Source of the DNA: an uncultured Hungatella sp.
Lineage (GTDB): Bacteria > Bacillota > Clostridia > Lachnospirales > Lachnospiraceae
Length of the DNA stretch: 33,707 nucleotides
NCBI GenBank assembly: GCA_947089145.1
Contig: CAMUJH010000047.1
Location: 1-33,707, forward strand
Direction: 5' to 3'
Part shown: one piece after another, positions 7,762-14,327 of the stretch
Layout: each line of letters begins with the position of its first letter
Numbering within the stretch: the stretch's first letter is position 1
Notes under the pieces: generated by a model
Databases searched by the model: none
What the model saw: only the letters and a program-made list of their open reading frames with translations
What the model was told of the DNA's origin: nothing
Made by a program: the position numbers and the translations under genes

Positions 7762-7884
7762 ACGGAAAAGGATCCTTGGCATGCTGCCAAAGAACAAGGG
7801 ATCTGTGTACCCATGATTGTGTACGGCGTATTGACCGATATCATAGCCAGCAAATACCGGGATTATATGAAAGCGGTTCAATGA
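7762..7884 (+). pseudogene. possible C-terminal gene remnant
   Basis: Between the flavoprotein stop and the terminator, one frame is open from just after a TGA (7759-7761) to TGA 7882-7884. It reads like protein: WHAAKEQGICVP, then MIVYGVLTDIIASKYRDYMK. It has no start with a ribosome site, and the terminator follows about 34 bp later, as after a real gene. The simplest reading is the tail of a deleted or frameshifted gene. The family is not recognised. The overlapping ORF in the neighbouring frame (7680-8024) looks random and is not called. Confidence 0.3.
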
Positions 7885-7917
7885 TTTTGATTCTTAGTTT
7901 CCAAAATATAAACTTAG

Positions 7918-7958
7918 AGACGGCCTTCAGCAGTAAAAAATGCTGGGGCCGTCTTTTT
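7918..7958 (+). terminator. Rho-independent terminator
   Basis: AGACGGCC (7918-7925) pairs with GGCCGTCT (7947-7954). An inner CAGCA/TGCTG pairing extends the stem around an A-rich loop, and TCTTTTTC follows. It ends transcription arriving from region A and isolates the sulfur operon from it. Confidence 0.85.
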
Positions 7959-8076
7959 CTATGCCTTGTTTGGGGGAAACGGTTTTTAAAAAGGAAATTA
8001 TTCGGGCTCTGTCATTTTTTGTGATAAGTTTGACCTAAACAGGGACCTTAAAAATCATAACAAGGAGGAAGTTCAC

Positions 8077-8112
8077 ATGAAAGTTTCGGACATATTAAAT
8101 ATTACCTATTGA
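8077..8112 (+). CDS. 11-codon ORF (leader peptide or gene-start remnant)
   Basis: AAGGAGGAA at 8062-8070 is an excellent ribosome site 6 nt before ATG 8077. The frame encodes MKVSDILNITY and stops at 8110-8112, inside the -35 box of the metY promoter. It must be transcribed from further upstream, because the consensus metY promoter would not cover it. It may be a leader peptide, or the start of a gene cut off when the sulfur operon's control region became joined here. It carries no Cys or Met run that would suggest classical attenuation. Confidence 0.3.
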   Translation: MKVSDILNITY

Positions 8113-8158
8113 CATAGTAGGTGATAGGTGCTATAATTTCACCTATCAAATCAATAGG
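8104..8158. promoter_or_regulatory. nested inverted repeats, probable Rrf2 operator
   Basis: TGATAGGTG (8122-8130) and CACCTATCA (8140-8148) form a perfect 9-bp dyad whose 9-nt centre contains the -10 box. It is flanked by ACCTA (8104-8108) with TAGGT (8118-8122), and by CCTAT (8142-8146) with ATAGG (8154-8158). So one half-site type occurs five times over the promoter. The third gene of the operon encodes an Rrf2 regulator, which makes autorepression the natural reading. The assignment to that protein is inferred. Confidence 0.75.
8109..8137 (+). promoter_or_regulatory. sigma-A promoter of metY-cysK-rrf2
   Basis: TTGACA (8109-8114) and TATAAT (8132-8137) are both perfect consensus hexamers with a 17-bp spacer. 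Transcription should begin near 8144 and leave a leader of about 40 nt before the metY start. So strong a promoter would be expected to need repression, and it is overlaid with inverted repeats. Confidence 0.92.
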
Positions 8159-8183
8159 CAAAAAATGGAAAGGAAGTATGATT

Positions 8184-9473
8184 ATGCCGGATTATAAATT
8201 TGAGACACTGCAGCTCCATGTGGGACAGGAAAAGCCTGACCCTGCAACCGATGCCCGCGCTGTACCCATCTATGCCACTACCTCCTATGTATTCCGCAGC
8301 TGCGAACATGCGGCGGCCCGCTTCGGCCTTGCTGACGCCGGCAATATCTATGGCAGGCTGACAAATTCCACACAGGACGTGCTGGAACGGAGAGTGGCGG
8401 CTCTGGAAGGCGGAGCGGCGGCATTGGCCCTGGCTTCCGGAGCCGCGGCAATCACTTATACCCTGGAGGCCCTTGGCCAAAACGGAGGCCATTTCGTGGC
8501 GCAGAAGACGATTTACGGAGGAAGCTACAATCTCCTGGAACACACCCTCCCGAATTTCGGAATCACAGCCGCTTTTGTCAATATTCATGATCTGGCTGAG
8601 GTGGAAGCTGCCATTCAGGAGAATACCAGGGCTGTCTACATCGAAACACTGGGCAATCCAAACAGCGATATTCCGGATATTGACGCTTTGGCACGGCTTG
8701 CTCACAGGCATGGCCTGCCGCTGGTTGTGGATAACACTTTCGGCACTCCGTATCTGATTCGTCCCATAGAGCATGGGGCGGATATCGTTGTACATTCCGC
8801 GACAAAATTTCTGGGCGGCCATGGCACCACCTTAGGCGGAGTGATCGTGGATTCCGGCAGATTTGACTGGGCGGCCGGAGGAAGGTATCCTGCCATCGCA
8901 GATCCTAATCCCAGCTACCACGGCATTTCGTTTGTAAAAGCAGCGGGAAAGGCGGCCTTCGTAACTTACATACGAGCCATTCTGCTTCGGGATATGGGTG
9001 CTGCGATCTCCCCCTTTGCGGCATTTCTGCTTTTGCAGGGGATCGAGACGCTGTCCCTGCGCTTAGAGCGCCATGCAGAAAACACCAAAAAGGCAGTGGA
9101 ATTCTTGAATGGCCATCCGTTGGTTGAGAAGGTGAATCACCCGTCTCTGCCTGACCACCCGGATCATGGGCTGTATGAGAGATATTTTCCCAACGGCGGA
9201 GGCTCCATCTTTACCTTTGAAATCAAGGGCGGCGTAAAGGAGGCCCACAGATTTATTGACAGCCTTCAGATTTTCTCCCTTCTTGCCAATGTGGCGGATG
9301 TGAAAAGCCTTGCCATTCACCCTGCCACCACCACCCACAGCCAGCTGAACCAGAAAGAACTGGGGGAGCAGGGCATTAAGCCCAATACCATCCGCCTGTC
9401 CATAGGCACGGAGCACATTGACGATATAATCGCAGATTTGCAAAAAGGCTTTGATGCAGTAAAGGAGGCATAA
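8184..9473 (+). CDS. metY: O-acetylhomoserine sulfhydrylase (PLP enzyme)
   Basis: A 429-residue Cys/Met metabolism PLP enzyme. It would join O-acetylhomoserine and sulfide (or a thiol) to give homocysteine and acetate. The PLP lysine is Lys208 in [10 protein letters not shown]. Upstream, [18 protein letters not shown] is the typical region, and the N-terminus [14 protein letters not shown] is characteristic of the longer MetY subgroup rather than cystathionine gamma-synthase. ATG 8184 is preferred over ATG 8178, which is too close to AGGAAG. It is first in an operon with cysK (4 bp apart) and an Rrf2 regulator, under a consensus promoter. The length matches the MetY family. Confidence 0.93.
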   Translation: MPDYKFETLQLHVGQEKPDPATDARAVPIYATTSYVFRSCEHAAARFGLADAGNIYGRLTNSTQDVLERRVAALEGGAAALALASGAAAITYTLEALGQNGGHFVAQKTIYGGSYNLLEHTLPNFGITAAFVNIHDLAEVEAAIQENTRAVYIETLGNPNSDIPDIDALARLAHRHGLPLVVDNTFGTPYLIRPIEHGADIVVHSATKFLGGHGTTLGGVIVDSGRFDWAAGGRYPAIADPNPSYHGISFVKAAGKAAFVTYIRAILLRDMGAAISPFAAFLLLQGIETLSLRLERHAENTKKAVEFLNGHPLVEKVNHPSLPDHPDHGLYERYFPNGGGSIFTFEIKGGVKEAHRFIDSLQIFSLLANVADVKSLAIHPATTTHSQLNQKELGEQGIKPNTIRLSIGTEHIDDIIADLQKGFDAVKEA

Positions 9474-9477
9474 GAAC

Positions 9478-10419
9478 ATGAGCAATATTTTTACATCTGC
9501 CGATCAGCTGATCGGAAAAACCCCTCTTCTGGAGCTGACACATATTGAAAAAAAATTGGGGCTTAAGGCAAAGGTAGCCGCCAAGCTGGAGTATTTCAAT
9601 CCGGCAGGTTCTGTAAAAGACCGTATTGCCAGGGCGATGATAGACGAGGCAGAGGCTGCAGGCAAGCTTACGGCCAATACGGTGATTATTGAACCCACAA
9701 GCGGCAATACGGGTATTGGCCTTGCATCCGTGGCCGCGGCAAGAGGCTACCGGATCATTATTGTAATGCCAGAAACCATGTCTGTGGAGCGCAGACAGCT
9801 GATGAAGGCCTACGGTGCAAAACTGGTGCTTACGGAAGGCTCCAAGGGCATGAAGGGAGCTATTGCCAAGGCCCATGAGCTTGCTGCCGGGATGCAGGAC
9901 AGCTTTATTCCCGGTCAATTTGAAAACCTTGCCAACCCGAAGGCCCATAGAGAGCATACAGGCCCCGAGATATATGAAGATACAGACGGCAAAGTGGATA
10001 TTTTTGTGGCAGGTGTGGGTACAGGCGGAACCATTACCGGCGTGGGGGAATATCTCAAATCCAGGAATCCGGACATCCGGATAGTTGCCGTAGAACCGAA
10101 GACATCTGCAGTCCTTTCTGCCGGCGTGGCCGGAGCCCACAAGATTCAGGGCATTGGCGCAGGCTTTGTCCCTGCTGTCCTCAACACAGGCATCTATGAT
10201 GAGATTATTCCGGTTTCCGATGAAGATGCTTTCTCTACCAGTAAGCTGATCGGCAAAAGCGAAGGGATTCTTGTGGGGATCTCCTCTGGTGCAGCGGCCT
10301 ATGCAGCCATTGAGCTGGCAAAGCGCCCGGAAAATCAGGGGAAGACCATCGTTGTTTTGCTGCCCGATACCGGTGACAGATATCTGTCCACTCCCCTGTT
10401 TACCGAGGAGAAAAAGTGA
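9478..10419 (+). CDS. cysK: cysteine synthase A (O-acetylserine sulfhydrylase)
   Basis: A 313-residue PLP enzyme making cysteine from O-acetylserine and sulfide. Lys47 in NPAGSVKDR carries [15 protein letters not shown] is the substrate loop, and [16 protein letters not shown] is the phosphate-binding glycine loop. The sequence from [20 protein letters not shown] onward is a textbook CysK start. The ribosome site AAAGGAGG lies in the last codons of metY, so the two are translationally linked. With metY and rrf2 it forms a sulfide assimilation unit. Confidence 0.96.
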   Translation: MSNIFTSADQLIGKTPLLELTHIEKKLGLKAKVAAKLEYFNPAGSVKDRIARAMIDEAEAAGKLTANTVIIEPTSGNTGIGLASVAAARGYRIIIVMPETMSVERRQLMKAYGAKLVLTEGSKGMKGAIAKAHELAAGMQDSFIPGQFENLANPKAHREHTGPEIYEDTDGKVDIFVAGVGTGGTITGVGEYLKSRNPDIRIVAVEPKTSAVLSAGVAGAHKIQGIGAGFVPAVLNTGIYDEIIPVSDEDAFSTSKLIGKSEGILVGISSGAAAYAAIELAKRPENQGKTIVVLLPDTGDRYLSTPLFTEEKK

Positions 10420-10420
10420 G

Positions 10421-10840
10421 ATGATGATTTCAACAAGAGGGAGATATGCGCTGCGGGTAATGATTGATCTGGCAGAGCATGTCCAGGACGGATACACCCC
10501 TATGAAAATAATTGCCCAGAGACAGAACATCTCTCTGAAATATCTGGAGCAGATCCTTCCCCCGCTGACGAAAAGCGGCATGATTGAAGGCTTACAGAGA
10601 AAGGGCGGAGGATATCGGCTGACAGCCAATCCGTCTGCTTATCGGGTAGGCGATATTCTGCGGCTGACAGAGGGGGATCTGGCGCCGGTGGCCTGTCTTG
10701 GCCGCGGGGCAGAGGCATGTGAGCGTGCCGGATACTGTAAGACGTTACCCATGTGGAAGGAATTCTACAAGATGACCAATGCATATTTTGACGGAATAAC
10801 GTTGTCAGAACTGATGAAAGAAGAACCCTCTGCTTTGTGA
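10421..10840 (+). CDS. Rrf2 family transcriptional regulator of sulfur assimilation
   Basis: A 139-residue Rrf2 protein. The N-terminus MMISTRGRYALRVMIDLAEH is the family start. A winged helix follows, with ISLKYLEQILPPLTKSGMIE and the RKGGGYRL wing. Three cysteines in ACLGRGAEACERAGYCK (spacing 8 and 6) sit where IscR-like members bind an Fe-S cluster. CymR-type proteins lack that cluster and instead bind CysK. ATG 10421 lies one base after the cysK stop, with GAGGAG 10 nt upstream. Its place after cysK and the operator-like dyads on the operon promoter indicate an autoregulated cysteine or Fe-S sensor. Whether it senses through a cluster or through CysK is open. Confidence 0.9.
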   Translation: MMISTRGRYALRVMIDLAEHVQDGYTPMKIIAQRQNISLKYLEQILPPLTKSGMIEGLQRKGGGYRLTANPSAYRVGDILRLTEGDLAPVACLGRGAEACERAGYCKTLPMWKEFYKMTNAYFDGITLSELMKEEPSAL

Positions 10841-10913
10841 TGATGGTACCAGCAGATTCTAGACAGCTTTGCGGAAATAACAGGTGTGTGATTTATCCGC
10901 CCTTTTTTGCTGA

Positions 10914-10941
10914 GGCCAGCAGGCCGAAAGGCCGGCTGGCC
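10914..10941. repeat. strong GAAA-tetraloop hairpin between convergent genes
   Basis: GGCCAGC (10914-10920) pairs with GCTGGCC (10935-10941), and GGCC (22-25) with GGCC (30-33) closes a GAAA tetraloop, with one A/G mismatch. No T-run follows on either strand. It lies in the 164-bp convergent gap between rrf2 and the FMN-barrel gene. A second short palindrome (GGCTGCC-A-GGCAGCC, 10977-10991) sits nearby. It may protect or terminate transcripts from either side, or be a dispersed repeat copy. Confidence 0.6.
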
Positions 10942-11004
10942 AGTAACCTGATGCGGAGTTTGGCTATTTTGGGCTGGGCTGCCAGGCAGCCAGAAACTCT
11001 GAAA

Positions 11005-11400
11005 TTACAATTCCTTTTTATTTTCCGATCCCGGAGTGGTGACGATCACTTTATGGGGAGTAATAATAAGGGCTCCCTTTGCGGTTGCGGCACCGTTGAA
11101 CATCTTTTCTACCATGGCTTTAAAGGCATCAACAGCTGGGCCTTCAGTGATATACTGGGCCTCGCCTTTGATTTGATATCCTTCCAGGCTTTTAGCATCA
11201 TATGCGGAAATGGCAATTCTGCCGTTGCCGTCCTTGATATTTTTTAATGTAGTCTCCAGAAAAACATCCCCTACAAGCAGCTTTCCGTCTTCTGTCACAT
11301 CTTTAAAAGCGACCGGAACCACGTTGGGTTCATTGTCAAGGCAGGTGGCTAAATCCCACATATTCTCTTTCAGCAGCTTTGTTACATGTTCGTTCAGCAT
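11005..11400 (-). CDS. pyridoxamine 5'-phosphate oxidase-like FMN split-barrel protein
   Basis: A 131-residue small flavoprotein fold. After MLNEHVTKLLKENMWDLATC come the FMN-barrel strands NVVPVAFKDV and KLLVGDVFLETTLKNIKDG, then RIAISAYDAKSLEGYQIKGEA. This pattern is typical of stand-alone PPOX-like proteins that bind FMN or F420. They are rarely true PdxH enzymes; the length is half that of PdxH. It is divergent from an HxlR regulator, a pairing often seen with redox- or electrophile-responsive genes. It has its own promoter, and AGGAGG lies just upstream of its ATG. The substrate is unknown. Confidence 0.88.
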   Translation of the reverse strand: MLNEHVTKLLKENMWDLATCLDNEPNVVPVAFKDVTEDGKLLVGDVFLETTLKNIKDGNGRIAISAYDAKSLEGYQIKGEAQYITEGPAVDAFKAMVEKMFNGAATAKGALIITPHKVIVTTPGSENKKEL

Positions 11401-11444
11401 AAGTTGACCTCCTAATCAAAATGGAATGTTTGTTTGATGGCCTT

Positions 11445-11473
11445 ATTATAGAAAATAGGCTTCCAAAGGACAA
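11445..11473 (-). promoter_or_regulatory. promoter of the FMN-barrel gene
   Basis: On the minus strand TTGTCC (11468-11473) and TATAAT (11445-11450) are 17 bp apart, leaving a leader of about 38 nt before the start codon at 11400. Confidence 0.7.
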
Positions 11474-11495
11474 GATATTAAGAAATTTATTATAA

Positions 11496-11513
11496 ACTAT
11501 TAAATTTCATAGT
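11496..11513. promoter_or_regulatory. ACTAT-N8-ATAGT dyad, possible HxlR operator
   Basis: ACTAT (11496-11500) and ATAGT (11509-11513) form a dyad between the two divergent promoters. It resembles the ACTAT...ATAGT half-sites known for the HxlR members YodB and CatR of Bacillus, but with a longer centre. From this place one dimer could repress both genes. The arms are short, so support is moderate. Confidence 0.45.
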
Positions 11514-11516
11514 AAC

Positions 11517-11545
11517 TTGCCCGAATATAGGAAAAGCCATATAAT
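11517..11545 (+). promoter_or_regulatory. promoter of the HxlR gene
   Basis: TTGCCC (11517-11522) and TATAAT (11540-11545) have a 17-bp spacer, giving a leader of about 70 nt before the HxlR start. Confidence 0.7.
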
Positions 11546-11624
11546 AAAAGGGAAGCAAAGCTGACTGCCCAAATAGGCGGCTGGATAAAAAGGGCAGAAA
11601 TAGAAAAAAGCCGGGAGGAAGCAT

Positions 11625-12020
11625 ATGTATCAGAAAAAGATGGCTCAGGATATTCGCTGTCCTTTGGAGTACGGCCTTGAAATATTTGGCGGGAAATGGA
11701 AGCCCAGGATTATCTGCGTGCTAAATGAAAAGAAGATTCTGCGGTACAGCGGAATCAGGAAAGAGATGACCAATATAACGGACGCAGTGCTGGCAGCCGC
11801 TTTAAAAGAACTGATCCGAGATGGCATTGTGGAGAGAAAGTCCTATGATGAGGTGCCGCCCAGGGTAGAGTACAGCCTGACAGACAAAGGAATTTCCGTG
11901 GTTCCTATTCTGCAGAGCATCTGTGCCTGGTCTGGCATCTTCCGCAAAAGCGGCAGTGATCATGTGCTGGCACAGTGTGAAAAATGCGATTATAATGGTG
12001 CGGCTGCCAGGAGGACGTGA
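11625..12020 (+). CDS. HxlR family transcriptional regulator
   Basis: A 131-residue winged-helix regulator. CPLEYGLEIFGGKWKPRIIC is the HxlR signature, with its N-terminal Cys11 matching the redox-active Cys6 region of YodB. Next come the recognition helix (ITDAVLAAALKELIRDGIVE) and the wing (YDEVPPRVEYSLTDKG). Four further cysteines lie in the C-terminal part, including CEKCD. GGGAGGAAG precedes ATG 11625. It probably represses itself and the divergent FMN-barrel gene, responding to electrophiles or redox stress; the signal is inferred. Confidence 0.92.
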   Translation: MYQKKMAQDIRCPLEYGLEIFGGKWKPRIICVLNEKKILRYSGIRKEMTNITDAVLAAALKELIRDGIVERKSYDEVPPRVEYSLTDKGISVVPILQSICAWSGIFRKSGSDHVLAQCEKCDYNGAAARRT

Positions 12021-12069
12021 CAGGAGACAGGACGCAGAGCGATACGTCTGATTTGCAAAAAAGGAGTTT

Positions 12070-12783
12070 CTATAATACAGAAAGCATGTTATAAAGTTTC
12101 AAAAGCCGGATGTCGTCCTTGGATACTTTTAATTTCTTTAAAAGAGCGGCATCCTCCCGCAGCCGCATTCTTGAGAAAAGCATCTTCATGGCAATGGGCA
12201 TCATAGGACGGGTAGAAAAGCCGTTCCACAGTCCCCACTTGGTGTCGGAGCTTAAATATGAGGCCAGGATCTGGACACTGGCCTTTTCCATGGGGCTGTC
12301 CTGATTGGTCAGCTGGATATTGGTCAAGGCATCATAATGCTCAATATATCCCCAGTAAGTATTTTCACAGATCTGATAGTGATCATAGTCATTTAAATTC
12401 ATATACATCATAATTTTATATCCAGAGACATCCGATTCTGAAAGAATATCAAAAACACAGCGGATTAGCTGATTGTTTCTTCCATCAAACAGATAGGAGT
12501 AAAACTGTGACAGCCCCATAAAAAAGGAAGGACAGGCAGCAGAAGGCTGAGGCTGGGCGGCGATGGTCGGAAGGTAGTAAAAAAAGTACTCAATGTGTAC
12601 ATGGAGGGCCTGGGCTATAAGGTACAGAGTCTCAACGTCCACGGGAATCTCACCTTTTTCATATTTGGAAATGGTGGATTTGCTTTTTCCGATGATCTGC
12701 GACATCTCTTCCAGAGTGATCTTGTTTTGTTTGCGGCATGCCCGTATCTGCCTGCCAACCAAAGCGCTGGTTTCGTTGGTCAT
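12070..12783 (-). CDS. XRE family regulator with a C-terminal sensor-like domain
   Basis: A 237-residue protein. Residues 5-65 are a lambda-repressor-type helix-turn-helix (GRQIRACRKQNKITLEEM, then IGKSKSTISKYEKGEIPVD, followed by LYLIAQALHVH). The remaining roughly 160 residues are mostly helical, carry several Tyr and Met residues, and match no family I can name. They could bind a small ligand or mediate oligomerisation. It starts behind AAGGGGG and is transcribed away from the C-S lyase operon. The 235-bp gap between them holds the operon promoter and an 8-bp dyad, so it is the likely regulator of that operon (inference from position). Confidence 0.85.
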   Translation of the reverse strand: MTNETSALVGRQIRACRKQNKITLEEMSQIIGKSKSTISKYEKGEIPVDVETLYLIAQALHVHIEYFFYYLPTIAAQPQPSAACPSFFMGLSQFYSYLFDGRNNQLIRCVFDILSESDVSGYKIMMYMNLNDYDHYQICENTYWGYIEHYDALTNIQLTNQDSPMEKASVQILASYLSSDTKWGLWNGFSTRPMMPIAMKMLFSRMRLREDAALLKKLKVSKDDIRLLKLYNMLSVL

Positions 12784-12940
12784 ACCTGTTTCCCCCTTAA
12801 AAAGTGCATATAAATCAACAAAGCGGCGATTTTTGTTAGTTTTTACAATTTCTTTTATATCTTACCATATATCAAGGGAAAATTCCATGTAATACGAAAA
12901 AAAATAAAAATTTTTCTACTGACAGTGGAAATCTGTATTT

Positions 12941-12969
12941 TTGATTTTACGCTTTTATTTTGATACAAT
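12941..12969 (+). promoter_or_regulatory. promoter of the C-S lyase operon
   Basis: TTGATT (12941-12946) and TACAAT (12964-12969) with a 17-bp spacer, 50 bp before the first start codon. The -10 box is embedded in the dyad at 12959-12981. Confidence 0.75.
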
Positions 12970-12981
12970 CCACGTATCAAA
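12959..12981. promoter_or_regulatory. TTTGATAC-N7-GTATCAAA operator
   Basis: Perfect 8-bp arms (12959-12966 and 12974-12981) straddle the -10 box and start site. A protein bound here would block the promoter. The divergent XRE gene is the obvious candidate partner, though this is inferred only from position. Confidence 0.7.
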
Positions 12982-13018
12982 GAAAAATCTCCAAAAAGAG
13001 AGGAAAAGGGGTAGAAAA

Positions 13019-14239
13019 ATGTACGATTTTGATGAAGTTATTGACAGACAACACACAAACGCTATGAATACTGACGGTTTTCGAAGCTACATATTCCATG
13101 CAGACGAGAATATGACCTTTCCGTATAAGGATGAGGAGTTTATCCGGATGTGGGTGGCGGATATGGAATTTGCCACGCCGGATGTGGTCATTGACGGAAT
13201 GAGGAAGCGTCTCGACAAGCGGATCTTCGGATACACCAGAGTGTTTGAGAAAGGCTATTACGATGCGTTCCTTGCCTGGTGCAAAAGACGGTATGGCTGG
13301 GTATTTCCAAGGCAGGAGCTGGTGATGTCCAACGGAATTATTCCTGCCCTGTATGAACTGGTGGAATACATCTGCAAGCCGGATGAAAAAGTACTGTTTT
13401 TGACCCCCTCCTATGCGTATTTTAAATATGCCGCAGAGTTCAGCAAAAGGGATTATGTCTGCTCAGACCTGCGGTATGAGGACGGGCAGTATTCCATTGA
13501 TTTTGAAGATTTTGCGGCAAAGGCAGCTGAGGAGAAAAATACCCTGCTGATTCTGTGTAATCCACACAACCCAAGCGGACGGGTGTGGACAAAAGAGGAA
13601 CTGGAAAGGCTGGCAGAGATTATTCAGAGGAACAGCTTGTGGGTTATTTCCGATGAAATCCATTGTGACCTGCTGCGCAGAAACCAGAGACACATTCCAT
13701 TGGGCCTGGTAATGCCGGACTACCAGCGCCTTGTAACTTGCATGGCTCCCAGCAAGACTTTTAATCTGGCAGGAATGATGATTTCCAATATTATCATCCG
13801 CGACCAGGGGCTGCGGGCAGTCTGGCTTGACCGCCACTATAATTTTGACAACCCGATTAGTATCGCCGCAGCCCAGGCGGCTTATGAAAAAGGAGAACCC
13901 TGGCTGGAGGAGCTGAGGATTTACCTGGATGAAAATTTCCGATTTGTAGGGGAGTACCTGAAAGAGAATCTGCCAAAGGCAAAATACCAGCCGTCTCAGG
14001 CGACTTATCTGGCATGGGTTGACTTAAATGCTTACTTTGAGCCGGATGAGACGCTGCCCTTGTTCTTTGCTTATAAAGCAGGCGTTCTTCTGGAAGGCGG
14101 AAATATGTTTGTACAGAATTCAGACGGCTTTATTCGGCTAAACCTGGCCTGTCCAAGGGCAACTCTGGCAGAGGGGTTAAGACGGATCTGTGAGGCGGTG
14201 AATACGAGGCACACAGAAAAGTATGTGGGAGAGAATTAA
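13019..14239 (+). CDS. patB: MalY/PatB-type cysteine-S-conjugate beta-lyase (copy 1)
   Basis: A 406-residue fold-type I PLP enzyme of the MalY/PatB group. The subgroup hallmark MWVADMEFATP lies near residue 45. CNPHNPSGRVWTKEEL is the central loop, VISDEIHCDLL carries the PLP-pyridine Asp, and Lys246 in MAPSKTFNLAGM forms the Schiff base. These enzymes beta-eliminate cystathionine, cysteine and S-substituted cysteines to a thiol, ammonia and pyruvate via 2-aminoacrylate. ATG 13019 follows AGGAAAAGGGG; upstream in-frame codons would lie in the promoter. First gene of a six-gene operon. The symbol is family-level; the preferred S-substituent is unknown. Confidence 0.9.
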   Translation: MYDFDEVIDRQHTNAMNTDGFRSYIFHADENMTFPYKDEEFIRMWVADMEFATPDVVIDGMRKRLDKRIFGYTRVFEKGYYDAFLAWCKRRYGWVFPRQELVMSNGIIPALYELVEYICKPDEKVLFLTPSYAYFKYAAEFSKRDYVCSDLRYEDGQYSIDFEDFAAKAAEEKNTLLILCNPHNPSGRVWTKEELERLAEIIQRNSLWVISDEIHCDLLRRNQRHIPLGLVMPDYQRLVTCMAPSKTFNLAGMMISNIIIRDQGLRAVWLDRHYNFDNPISIAAAQAAYEKGEPWLEELRIYLDENFRFVGEYLKENLPKAKYQPSQATYLAWVDLNAYFEPDETLPLFFAYKAGVLLEGGNMFVQNSDGFIRLNLACPRATLAEGLRRICEAVNTRHTEKYVGEN

Positions 14240-14327
14240 ACCGCATGAACGTCTGGGCTTCTCTGCTGCAGAATGATGGAAAAATAAATGGTGCAAAGGG
14301 ATTTTGTTCACAAAAAAGGAGAAAGAT

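Noticed and set aside
7867-7880. TGAAAGCGGTTCAA resembles a cre site
   Set aside because: It departs from the consensus at key positions and lies in the gene remnant just before a terminator, where a cre site would have no promoter to control.
7680-8024. ORF of 114 codons downstream of the flavoprotein gene
   Set aside because: It spans the terminator, has no ribosome site, and its composition is Cys- and Arg-rich like random translation.
8025-8183. T-box or SAM riboswitch ahead of metY
   Set aside because: The leader from the consensus promoter is only about 40 nt and carries dyads that fit a protein operator. There is no anti-terminator/terminator pair before metY.
12784-12958. Promoter of the XRE gene on the minus strand
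   Set aside because: The best candidate (TTTTCC-N17-TATAAA) is too weak in an AT-rich stretch to call.
14240-14327. Possible internal promoter before the permease gene
   Set aside because: No acceptable -35/-10 pair and no dyad in the 88-bp gap.
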